Source: Torulaspora globosa
Lineage: Eukaryota; Ascomycota; Saccharomycetes; Saccharomycetales; Saccharomycetaceae
NCBI RefSeq assembly: GCF_014133895.1
Contig: NC_050732.1
Location: forward strand, 186,001-250,000
Reading direction: 5' to 3'
DNA: 64,000 bases
The notes under the pieces are model-generated. The model did not search any database, was not told the DNA's origin, and saw nothing but the letters and a program-made list of their open reading frames with translations. Both the position numbers and the translations under genes were made by a program. Below, one piece after another: positions 1-8,052 of this stretch. How positions within the stretch are numbered: the stretch's first letter is position 1; each line of letters starts with the position of its first letter.

Positions 1-730
1 CGAAAACCGAAGTGATGCCACCTTTTATGACACCACCTTGCGGCCTTTTGTTCTTATCAGTTAGAAATTCCATCACGTCGTGGGCATTTTCTATCATTTC
101 GGCTACCGATGTCTTGCCAATTATACCAATCTTGACGCTGAGGCAGTTGTCGTTGTTGGGAACATAGGAGGTATTCTTGCAGATGCTCCTCAGCTGAGCC
201 CTAACATAGGAGGGATCACACTCGTCGGGCATTTTCTGACCTTTTGCGGGAACCATTCGGGAGAAGCGAATAACGAAAGGCAGTTTCTTATTCCCATGGT
301 AAAATCTATTTCCAAGGATATCACCAAGTAGGTGATGAACCCGAAAATCTGCCACAATTAGGTCAAATTCCTTATATATATGACTCATCTTAGCGCCTCT
401 AAATCGACGCTTCAGGTTCTTGATGCTAATGATTTCTTTGAAAAGATCTGATGTAGCACTGTCAGCAGTTAATGCTGCGCGATATTTGTTGCTTGGATCT
501 TTGGTAATTAACAGGATCCGTAGATCCTTTGGCTTATTAAGCTTGCATGATCTCAATGGGATTATTCGCGGTACATAATCCTTCTGTATGCCCATCTTTT
601 TGCCCATGTACAGAATCATATGAACATTCTTATCCTGCTTTAAGTTCCTGTCACTTTCACAATGAGCTAGCAACGATTCTAAGGCCCTGACAGCGACGCC
701 ATCCTTGTCCAACCGTATTGGAGATACCAT
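1..730 (-). CDS. UTP30: Utp30-type ribosome-biogenesis protein, L1 family (C-terminus cut by window edge)
   Basis: Reading the minus strand gives an uninterrupted frame through position 1. It has L1-family/Utp30 features: a run ending RIIPLRSCKL, then ITKDP, FRVHHLLGDILGNRFYHG, the segment CDPSYVRAQLRSICKNTSY, and NDNCLSVKIG. Utp30 is a nucleolar L1-domain protein that associates with 90S pre-ribosomes. The first ATG in the frame is at 778, but I prefer the ATG at 730. A PAC motif (790-797) and an RRPE motif (800-809) lie only 12-31 bases upstream of 778, too close for a normal promoter. The protein from 730 is also about the length of S. cerevisiae Utp30 at the N-terminus. The C-terminus is outside the window. 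The neighbour eIF4A gene matches the UTP30-TIF1 order of S. cerevisiae chromosome XI. Confidence 0.9.
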   Translation of the reverse strand, partial: MVSPIRLDKDGVAVRALESLLAHCESDRNLKQDKNVHMILYMGKKMGIQKDYVPRIIPLRSCKLNKPKDLRILLITKDPSNKYRAALTADSATSDLFKEIISIKNLKRRFRGAKMSHIYKEFDLIVADFRVHHLLGDILGNRFYHGNKKLPFVIRFSRMVPAKGQKMPDECDPSYVRAQLRSICKNTSYVPNNDNCLSVKIGIIGKTSVAEMIENAHDVMEFLTDKNKRPQGGVIKGGITSVF

Positions 731-789
731 TAATGTGATAAAGTTTCGATTGCCAGTGCTCTGTACTTCATTGTTCATAAACTCAGCTT

Positions 790-809
790 GCGATGAGCTT
801 GAAAAATTT
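790..809 (-). promoter_or_regulatory. PAC + RRPE ribosome-biogenesis promoter motifs of UTP30
   Basis: GCGATGAG (PAC core) at 790-797 is followed directly by TGAAAAATTT (RRPE) at 800-809. In yeast these motifs bind Tod6/Dot6 and Stb3 and mark ribosome-biogenesis genes, which fits UTP30. A further GATGAG on the minus strand lies at 896-901. Confidence 0.7.
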
Positions 810-971
810 GTGCGCTTGTACAATAACGCAGTGATTTATATATACTAATAATGATAGCTTTAGAGTGTTTACGCGCCAAGTCTGATGATGATCAGCTCAT
901 CTTGTCAGCTCGAACGCACCAAGTAGAATAGAAAAGGTACATCTCTCGATGCGAACTATATATCAATTTCC

Positions 972-2159
972 TTAGGTGAACAATTCAGCAATGTTGGATG
1001 GCAATTCCTCGATTTGGGTGGAGTAGAAAGTTTCCAATTCTCTCATAGCACCAACATCCTCGTTGGTGACGAAGTTGATGGCAACACCCTTTCTACCGAA
1101 ACGACCACCTCTACCGATTCTGTGGATGTAGTTTTCCTTGTTGGTTGGCAAGTCGTAGTTGATAACCAAGGAGACTTGTTGGACATCAATACCTCTAGCC
1201 AACAAATCGGTGGAGATTAAGATTCTGGAAGAGCCACTTCTGAATTCCTTCATGATGATGTCTCTCTCTTGTTGTGGCAAGTCGGAGTAGATGGAGGAGA
1301 CAGTGAAGTTGTCGGCCTTCAATTTTTGGGTCAACTCTTCGACCTTTCTTCTGGTGTTACAGAAGATAACGGCCTGGGTGACGGAGATGGAATCGTACAA
1401 GTCGGTCAAACAGTCATACTTGTATAGTTCTTGCTCGACATTAATGTAAAATTGTTGGATACCTTCCAAGGTCAATTCATCCTTCTTGACCAAGATTCTG
1501 ACTGGGTTTCTCATGAATTTGGTGGTGACTTCCAAGACGTCCTTTGGCATGGTAGCAGACAACAAGACGACTTGTGTGGTTGGTGGTAGCAGTGTGAAAA
1601 TTTGGTAGATTTGTTCTTTGAAACCAGAAGACAACATTTCATCGGCTTCATCCAAGATGAACATTTTGATGTTGTCAGTCTTGAACTTACGTCTTTGGAT
1701 GTTGTCGAAGACACGACCTGGGGTACCAACGACAATTTGAGCGTCTCTCAAACCTTCAGCATCTTCTTGGAAGGAAGTACCACCGATACAGGCGTGAACC
1801 TTGATGTCCATGTGGAAAGCCAAAGCAATGACAACCTTTTGGATTTGGAGAGCCAATTCTCTGGTTGGAGCCAAGATCAAAGCTTGTGGAGACTTCAAAG
1901 AACTGTCAATTCTTTGCAAAGCTGCAATCGAGAAGGTACCAGTCTTACCAGTACCGGATTGAGCTTGAGCCAAGACATCGTGACCTTCAACAATAGGCAA
2001 GATAGCACGCTGTTGAATAGCAGATGGATCTTCGAAACCATAACCAAAGACACCTCTCAATAGTTCATTCTTCAAGTTCATGTCATCGAACTTGTAAACA
2101 ACCTTATCATAGTTGGTTTGGATTTGGGATTCCTCAACTTCAGTAATACCTTCAGACAT
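972..2159 (-). CDS. TIF1: Translation initiation factor eIF4A, DEAD-box RNA helicase
   Basis: The 395-residue product has the same length as S. cerevisiae eIF4A (Tif1 = Tif2). It is the ATP-dependent RNA helicase of the cytoplasmic eIF4F complex that unwinds mRNA leaders. Motifs appear in order: an upstream Q-motif region with [13 protein letters not shown], motif I AQSGTGKT, Ia PTRELA, Ib GTPGR, II DEAD, III SAT, then the second RecA domain with [12 protein letters not shown] (motif V) and [13 protein letters not shown] (motif VI). The usual family consensus in motif VI is HRIGRSGRFGRKG. Codon choice is strongly biased (TTG for Leu, AGA for Arg), as expected of a highly expressed gene. The ATG at 2159 is the only sensible start. 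A single gene here corresponds to the TIF1/TIF2 ohnolog pair. Confidence 0.97.
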   Translation of the reverse strand: MSEGITEVEESQIQTNYDKVVYKFDDMNLKNELLRGVFGYGFEDPSAIQQRAILPIVEGHDVLAQAQSGTGKTGTFSIAALQRIDSSLKSPQALILAPTRELALQIQKVVIALAFHMDIKVHACIGGTSFQEDAEGLRDAQIVVGTPGRVFDNIQRRKFKTDNIKMFILDEADEMLSSGFKEQIYQIFTLLPPTTQVVLLSATMPKDVLEVTTKFMRNPVRILVKKDELTLEGIQQFYINVEQELYKYDCLTDLYDSISVTQAVIFCNTRRKVEELTQKLKADNFTVSSIYSDLPQQERDIIMKEFRSGSSRILISTDLLARGIDVQQVSLVINYDLPTNKENYIHRIGRGGRFGRKGVAINFVTNEDVGAMRELETFYSTQIEELPSNIAELFT

Positions 2160-2428
2160 ATTGTAAGTGGCTAATTCTTTCTATCTGGTCTGCTTAATGT
2201 GTACTCTAAACACTATTAGGTGATCCATCTAAATACAAGCTCATCATCTATATCCTATTGCTTGCTTGAGGGCCCTCAGGAAGAAAATTTTTCAGTCGTT
2301 CATCACGACGATCGACCGTATGGAGCGACAGGGATTCGATCCTCGATGAGAAGAGCGAGAAGAACGGCCAGAAGAACGCTTGAACTGGTTCATAACGAGA
2401 TCAATTGAGGTCGCTGAGATCTGGAAAC

Positions 2429-4159
2429 TTAGTCAGGAAATACCCTTTCAACCTCTTGTAAGTAGTTTGTTTCTTCCCAGTCGAAAACGTGTCGCGGCAC
2501 AGGGTCCGGTTCGCAGTCTTCCTTGATCATTTCCAGCACCTCTTCGACCCTCGGGACAGGCTGAACATTGTCTTGGTCCTCCGGCCGGGTGCCAGTAATC
2601 TTTGGCTGCGAGAAGTGCGGCAGGTCGCGTTCATTGGGAAATACCCGCTCGACAACACGCCCTGATAACTGCTTTCGCGCTGCATTTTGTAGCGTGGCCG
2701 ACCGGTGTGCGGCCGATAAGGGGATTGGAAGCCCCGAAGTTGCCGTAATCTGCGGAGCTACTTCCTCATCAGGAGCAGGGGCTGAACTAGAATCCGAGGT
2801 TCCTGCCACGGAGAACTCCCCGAGTTGTTTGGTCAATTCATTAGTGTCATACTGATCAACATCAGGGAAAACACGTTCTGTATGATCTCGAGCGACAACT
2901 GGTCCTGGGTGCCACGAACCTACGTGACCTGTGTCGTAGCTTTCGGTGCTTTCAGGCTCTTCCTGCATGATTCGCTTATTGAAACTGTCCCAGTCCACAA
3001 CCTGCACTGCACTTTCTTGAGGCGATTCCGCATGCGAGACATGTTGATGCTTTGAAACAACGGTTTTGGTGCCTTCGGGTTCTTGCTGCATGGCTGGTTT
3101 ATCAAAACCGTCCAAATTTATCACTTTCGCTGCACTCTCTTGGGGTGGCTCCACACGCCATACATTCAGATGCCCTGAGTCGTAGCTTTCGATGCTTTCA
3201 GGCTCTTGTTGCATAACCCTTTGATGGAATTCTTCCCAGTTTGCCAACGGTGCTGCGTTCTCTTGCCGTGGCTCCGGAGCTGTCGGCCTCTGGAGGCCCA
3301 TCTCTTCAAAAAATTGAGTCAGACCAAATCTCTCCAAGAATTCATTATACACCTGGCCCCAACGACTGACATATCCATCGGCGCTGCTGCCGCTGAGCCA
3401 GCCTTTCCACGGCTTATTCTCGCCAATAAAGTGAACCAACCTTATCTGCGACTGGAAGTATCTCACAGCGGGAGAACTCTGGTACCCGTAGTTTGGAACC
3501 GTAACATTGTAAATGAACGGCAGTCGAACCCAGCTGTACCGCGATGGTCCCTGGTCAGTTTCTGCGCAGTACGGATTGAAAAATTGATTGAGGATCCCTT
3601 GATCTGCACCATCGATGGATGTGTGACTGAGAATAAATTTATGAAGCTCGGAGGCTAGATTGATATCCGGCCTCAGCATGAGTACTCCGCTGTTAAACAT
3701 ATCGGGCCAGCCAATATCGGGTGCTCCACCAATCTGACGGCTTTCCTGTTGCGGAATCAACTCAAAGATATTCAGAAATTCTTCATTGAGCGGTAAAGTG
3801 TCGGCATCGAGGTAAAGCACTCTATCAAATTGCGTCAGTTCCCAGAGACGGGCTTTAATCAACGCAAATGATAATTCCGGTCTATTCAGAAGTCTCAGAT
3901 TCTCCGCATTTCTCTCAACAGTCGAATCCTGGTCCTGCAAGGGATCTACAAGTACAATGTCGTTATACAACAACCGAACCAAAGTCTTAGAGAGTTCGCT
4001 CAACGCACCACTCCACAGTTCCTTCGAGACCACTAAACAGGTCCGTATGTTTCCCTTATTACGCAGCAGTTTGGCCAACTGATGGCCGAGTGTAAAGACT
4101 CCCGGCAAGTAATCTGTCGAGTATAGTAGAGTTGCAACCGCACATCTTGCTGATACCAT
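2429..4159 (-). CDS. GLG1: Glycogenin-type self-glucosylating initiator of glycogen synthesis
   Basis: The 576-residue protein starts with a GT8 glycosyltransferase domain. Residues 112-126 hold the LYLDADTLPLN metal-binding DxD region, 156-162 NSGVLML, 183-194 DGADQGILNQFF and 243-251 HFIGENKPW. Tyr224 and Tyr226 lie where yeast glycogenins carry an acceptor tyrosine pair. Glycogenin glucosylates itself and hands the primer to glycogen synthase in the cytosol. The C-terminal half is low in conservation and contains three imperfect repeats (about residues 308-420) built on W/N-x-x-F, QxEPE and SYDSGH-type motifs. Several copies of RVFPD/N follow, one at the extreme C-terminus, probably short docking motifs. 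Length lies between S. cerevisiae Glg2 and Glg1, so the one pre-duplication gene could carry either name. Confidence 0.93.
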   Translation of the reverse strand: MVSARCAVATLLYSTDYLPGVFTLGHQLAKLLRNKGNIRTCLVVSKELWSGALSELSKTLVRLLYNDIVLVDPLQDQDSTVERNAENLRLLNRPELSFALIKARLWELTQFDRVLYLDADTLPLNEEFLNIFELIPQQESRQIGGAPDIGWPDMFNSGVLMLRPDINLASELHKFILSHTSIDGADQGILNQFFNPYCAETDQGPSRYSWVRLPFIYNVTVPNYGYQSSPAVRYFQSQIRLVHFIGENKPWKGWLSGSSADGYVSRWGQVYNEFLERFGLTQFFEEMGLQRPTAPEPRQENAAPLANWEEFHQRVMQQEPESIESYDSGHLNVWRVEPPQESAAKVINLDGFDKPAMQQEPEGTKTVVSKHQHVSHAESPQESAVQVVDWDSFNKRIMQEEPESTESYDTGHVGSWHPGPVVARDHTERVFPDVDQYDTNELTKQLGEFSVAGTSDSSSAPAPDEEVAPQITATSGLPIPLSAAHRSATLQNAARKQLSGRVVERVFPNERDLPHFSQPKITGTRPEDQDNVQPVPRVEEVLEMIKEDCEPDPVPRHVFDWEETNYLQEVERVFPD

Positions 4160-4314
4160 TCTATAGGCGCGCTCTCTTGTATTCTGTCCTTCCCAAGGAG
4201 CTTTTCCAGTTTATTTAAATATGTGGGGCATGCAGCCCCCAGAAATTCACAAATGTAAATATGATTATATGTAATGGATATCGAAAACGTATCTAGCACG
4301 GAATTGATCCACGT

Positions 4315-4748
4315 TTAACGGGAGTAAGACCAGACGTTCTTCAACAAACCGTCATTTTGAGCCAAACGGTTCAAGGAGTCGTCACCTTCACCTCTGGCTC
4401 TAACGTAACCGGACAAAGCGTAAGTGATGTATTCACCTGGGATGGCACGGCCCTCCTCGTCGACCTTGGCGATGTTGATTTGCACAGAGGCGTGGTCCTT
4501 AGCCTTAATAATTCTGTTTGTAGCGGAACACTTTCTTGGAACGTAAAGTTCGACCTGAATAAAGCACAAATCGTTAGTATCAGATGAGCGTCGCGTGGTA
4601 ATTCACAAGTATAGGGAAGTATCGCATCTCGTGGTTCCTAGCTCAATCTTACTGCAGGTTCTCGGCATCGACATTCTCTATACGGCTATCTTAATTCATC
4701 TCTTGCACCGAGTCTGAAACATACTAATTGGCCCTTATCGTTTTCCAT
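4315..4748 (-). CDS. RPS21: 40S ribosomal protein eS21, two exons
   Basis: Exon 1 is 4748-4725 (eight codons, MENDKGQL) and exon 2 is 4554-4315 (from VELYVPRKC to WSYSR). Together they give 87 residues, the exact size of S. cerevisiae Rps21. The intron (4724-4555) begins GTATGT, has TACTAAC at 4579-4573 and ends CAG 18 bases beyond it. The exon-2 frame also runs a few codons upstream into the intron without an ATG, so the true N-terminus is only obtained by splicing. eS21 sits in the small subunit near the platform and is needed for late 18S rRNA maturation. Codon use is strongly biased, as in eIF4A. Confidence 0.96.
4555..4724 (-). other. Spliceosomal intron of RPS21
   Basis: This is a 170-base intron on the minus strand with the 5' site GTATGT at 4724-4719, branch site TACTAAC at 4579-4573 and 3' site CAG at 4557-4555. 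Its position after codon 8 matches the intron of S. cerevisiae RPS21A/B. Confidence 0.95.
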
Positions 4749-4958
4749 CTTGGCTTACTTGGTTGACTCTAGGTTACCTTTGAAACTCCTTGCTGATCAC
4801 TGCAACACTAACTAAAATGAGTATATCTATCGTTACTGCCGTAATCGGTATTCTGTCAGATGGGCCAATTTTTCAAAAACCTGCGTGGCGCTTACTGCGT
4901 CGCTCAGGCGCGGGACTTTGAAACTTTGACTTTCAAAGGTGTACAGATTTATGAGATT

Positions 4959-4971
4959 GGTGCACGGGTTT
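4959..4971 (-). promoter_or_regulatory. Rap1-like site upstream of RPS21
   Basis: The minus strand reads AAACCCGTGCACC, close to the Rap1 consensus, about 210 bases upstream of the RPS21 start codon. Rap1 is the main organiser of ribosomal-protein promoters in this family. The match is imperfect, so this is a candidate only. Confidence 0.4.
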
Positions 4972-5014
4972 CATAATAGTCCCATTATAAATATAACTAA
5001 AAGAGCAATCTCCA

Positions 5015-6766
5015 TCAGTTGACCCGGGTTAATACACAAACACCTTCAACATGGTGCGTCTGGGGGAAGAAATCGAATCCTCTAATGCTCTCTATCTTGT
5101 AGCGCTTACCGTTGTCGGTGTTTTTGAGGAAATACTCGACGTCTCTAGCTTGCGAATGAACGTTGCATGAAATGTAGACAATCTTGGCGGGACAATACTC
5201 TGCGAGTTGCGTGAGGAATAGCTCATCACAACCTTTTCTTGGTGGGTCTAACACCACGGATGTTCTATCGTTTGGAGTATCGATCGATTCAAAGAGCTTT
5301 TCGGCTTTGCCCACGATGAATTTACAGTTTTCAACGCCGTTGGCAGTTGCGTTTCGCTGTGCGAATGTGACACTGTCAGCGGATATTTCAACTCCGATGA
5401 CTCTTGTCACACCCTTAGAGCTGCAGATACTGAAAAGCCCCGAACCGCAGTATGCATCCACCAGGTTATGGTCTTGATCAGGTTGGGAGTTCGGTATCTG
5501 TAGATTCTCGCGCACATACTTGGTTACTAGCGGTAGGATCGAGTTGTTATTCTGAAAGAACTCTCCTGCACTAAATTGAAACGTGTAGCCATCTATGTAC
5601 TCCGTGACAACTTGTCTGGTGTTCGTGACGCATGTCTTGATCAAAGTTTTGTCAGTAGCATCGTCTCGAACCTTCACCTCCGACAGTTTACCTGTGGGTT
5701 CCCGAGAGCCTTCTTCCCCTGATTCTAACGAAGATCCTACAACGGTTGTATTCTCTCTCAGCAGGATAGTTGCACCTTTCTTGTACTTGCTGAATTCTTC
5801 CGTGAATCGTTTCCTTTCGTTTTGCATACCCATGTTGACAACACTGGTCCCGATCGGGCATTCTTCGATGTCAAGGATTGACGCGTGGCCGCCTTGCTCG
5901 ATTGTGTCCTTTTTCCACTGCGGACGACCCTTTTGGCCGAATCCAAGTGGTGGTCTGATCTGCAATGATTTTGATTTTCTGGGGACATCGAAATGTGGAG
6001 TCAGCTTGGTTCTGTAACCATACTGTAAAGGGGAGCCAATGGTGTCACCGACATCAGGCAGTAAACCCTCGCTGACAAGCCGTGGCGCAAAATGCTTAAA
6101 TGCTCTAATAATTGTTTTCTTCTTCAGCTCTAATTGACTGTCGTACTCCAAAAACTGGAACTGGCACCCCGAACATTTACCAAAGTATTTGCAGTTAATT
6201 AAGTCATCGTTCCGCATTTCACTCTTCGTTGTAACCTCGAGCAAGTCACTTTCCACATATGATGGGTGCGTCTTGAAAACTTTGATTCGAACGATGTCGC
6301 CCGGTAATCCAAATGGAATAACCACTATTTGCTTCTTTCCTTCCTCGACCGGATTATCTATTATACCCAATCCGTCCCCGCTAGAGGTAATCTTAAGTAC
6401 TTTAACGTTCTGAACTTCTCGATGATAAGCCTGCACCACAGGTCCATCTCTAGAAGAGTCATTGAGAATCGCACTCACATCGTTCTTAACATGGTCTTCG
6501 GTTAATGCGTGCTCCACAAGCAAGTCATTGATTTCAAACTGAAGAACACCTGACGGGGAAGTCGGATCAACCTTCTTCGCTTTGTACTTCTTCAGCTTCG
6601 GTTTTTTAGTTTTCTTATGCAGCAGTGATGGTGATAGCGATCGTTTAGCGGAACTCCCATCTTCTACAGCCATCATGGGAGAAAATTTCGCTATTTTACG
6701 GCCGAAGCTGGAGAACCTCACACAGAACCAAATAGCAGGTGCGCGCTTGATAAGGCCAGCTAACAT
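5015..6766 (-). CDS. TRM2: tRNA (uracil-5-)-methyltransferase Trm2, makes m5U54
   Basis: The 583-residue protein belongs to the RNA m5U methyltransferase (TrmA/RumA-like) family. A basic N-terminal stretch is followed by a TRAM-like beta region (about 115-180), a Cys cluster (NCKYFGKCSGCQFQF) of the iron-sulfur-binding type, the SAM-binding motif DAYCGSGLFSI near residue 435, DPPRKG, and the catalytic Cys534 in ISCNVH. It methylates U54 of the tRNA T-loop; the S. cerevisiae enzyme also has nuclease activity linked to DNA repair. The first residues (MLAGLIKRAPAIWF, arginine-rich, no early acids) look like a possible mitochondrial targeting sequence, and internal ATGs at residues 31-32 could give a shorter form. 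The ATG at 6766 is the first in frame. Confidence 0.95.
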   Translation of the reverse strand: MLAGLIKRAPAIWFCVRFSSFGRKIAKFSPMMAVEDGSSAKRSLSPSLLHKKTKKPKLKKYKAKKVDPTSPSGVLQFEINDLLVEHALTEDHVKNDVSAILNDSSRDGPVVQAYHREVQNVKVLKITSSGDGLGIIDNPVEEGKKQIVVIPFGLPGDIVRIKVFKTHPSYVESDLLEVTTKSEMRNDDLINCKYFGKCSGCQFQFLEYDSQLELKKKTIIRAFKHFAPRLVSEGLLPDVGDTIGSPLQYGYRTKLTPHFDVPRKSKSLQIRPPLGFGQKGRPQWKKDTIEQGGHASILDIEECPIGTSVVNMGMQNERKRFTEEFSKYKKGATILLRENTTVVGSSLESGEEGSREPTGKLSEVKVRDDATDKTLIKTCVTNTRQVVTEYIDGYTFQFSAGEFFQNNNSILPLVTKYVRENLQIPNSQPDQDHNLVDAYCGSGLFSICSSKGVTRVIGVEISADSVTFAQRNATANGVENCKFIVGKAEKLFESIDTPNDRTSVVLDPPRKGCDELFLTQLAEYCPAKIVYISCNVHSQARDVEYFLKNTDNGKRYKIESIRGFDFFPQTHHVEGVCVLTRVN

Positions 6767-6968
6767 ACACTACAGCTGGTTTTAGATTCCCTGATCATGG
6801 CAGTTCCGATGAGGATGAGATGCTTCATTCGCTTTGAAAAAATTGGGATGGTTACCCGCCACAACCTTTAGTCTGAGAGCCGAAGTATGGCATTATTAGT
6901 ATAGTAATATCAGCTTGAATGTCCTGCATTCTTGTGTCCAAGTATGTATAGCATCATAGGCTGCGCGC

Positions 6969-7865
6969 TTAAATTATTGTACAACCGAATTTGTTGATGG
7001 GATTTTTCTTGTTTGGAGGCGGCTTTTTTGAAGTTGCAACCGTCTTCTTCATGGCGTTTGGCTTCTTCTTAAATGCGTTCTTCAATATAGGCTTTAGATC
7101 CACGGAATCATTCAACTGACCTCTTAGTGCTGTATTTAGTGCTTCATTGAACACTTCATCAACTTGACTCCTGGACTTGGCCGAGCATTGCATGTGCGAA
7201 AATGCGCCCAATTTTTGAGCCACAAGTTCGGCCTGTTCTAAATCCACAAGCTCCCCAAAGTTCATTTGGTCATACAGGTCCGATTTCAGTCCCAGCAGCA
7301 TGGTTGGGGCATTGGGACAAAAGTGTTTAACTTCAGGCATCCATAGATCCTCCACGTTTTGCAGCGAGGCCTTGCTGCCTACCGAGTAACATACCATCAA
7401 AATATCCACTTCTGAATACGACAGGGGTCGCAGCCTATTGTACTCTTCCTGACCCCCAGTGTCCCATAATGCCAGTTCAATTATCTTCTTCTTAGGGCCT
7501 TCCACCTTGGTCACGTAGTTCTCAAAGACTGTGGGAACATACCCCGTAGGAAACTGCCTCTGCACATACGATATCAGTAAGCAAGTCTTGCCAACACCTC
7601 TGTCGCCAACTACAACAATTTTCAGATGTTTATCCGCCATCGCTGTGCCTCGCCTTGTCTGGGAATAGCTCGGAATTGAAGACAGAGTTCTGGCAAACGC
7701 GGTTGGCAATCTCTGCATACTCTTTTCCTCCAAAGTAGTCGAGGACTCGTCGTATGGCATACTGAAAGCTGACTCTTCTCGCATTAATCCGCTTGATCTG
7801 TCGCTGCTCTGATCTTCCGTGGTTCCTGACTGTACCAATGCATCCATTGAGCTTTCCTCCACCAT
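6969..7865 (-). CDS. RHO4: Rho-family small GTPase Rho4
   Basis: The 298-residue product has a long N-terminal extension of about 80 residues rich in Ser/Glu, then a Ras-like G domain: P-loop GDRGVGKT (87-94), switch I PTVFENYV, switch II DTGGQE (135-140), LKSDL in place of the usual NKxD motif, and CSAKS. The C-terminus is basic (KKPPPNKKNPINKFG) and ends in the prenylation box CTII. Rho4 acts with Rho3 at the plasma membrane in polarised growth and formin activation. Substitution of the N/TKxD motif by LKSD is typical of Rho proteins. It shares a 187-base divergent promoter with DYN1, as in S. cerevisiae chromosome XI. Confidence 0.95.
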   Translation of the reverse strand: MVEESSMDALVQSGTTEDQSSDRSSGLMREESAFSMPYDESSTTLEEKSMQRLPTAFARTLSSIPSYSQTRRGTAMADKHLKIVVVGDRGVGKTCLLISYVQRQFPTGYVPTVFENYVTKVEGPKKKIIELALWDTGGQEEYNRLRPLSYSEVDILMVCYSVGSKASLQNVEDLWMPEVKHFCPNAPTMLLGLKSDLYDQMNFGELVDLEQAELVAQKLGAFSHMQCSAKSRSQVDEVFNEALNTALRGQLNDSVDLKPILKNAFKKKPNAMKKTVATSKKPPPNKKNPINKFGCTII

Positions 7866-8052
7866 ATTAAAGCGCGGGGTTGCCTCACAGAGCCTCCATC
7901 CTGGACGTTCCTGGAGTATTGAGCTCTATATGTCCCTTGACTTTGATGTTTCCCTCACCAATAACGAAGAAACCCTTTTGTTTACATCAAGGAATAAGCT
8001 TCACCTTGAATCGACCACCTCTTAGAACAACTAGATTCTGCCTAGTGATGAT

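Noticed and set aside
1602..2063. 153-codon plus-strand frame opposite eIF4A
   Set aside because: Antisense to a highly conserved, biased-codon gene.
2331..2345. T-arm-like GGGATTCGATCC suggesting a tRNA
   Set aside because: The flanks do not fold into acceptor, D or anticodon arms, and the box B spacing is one base off.
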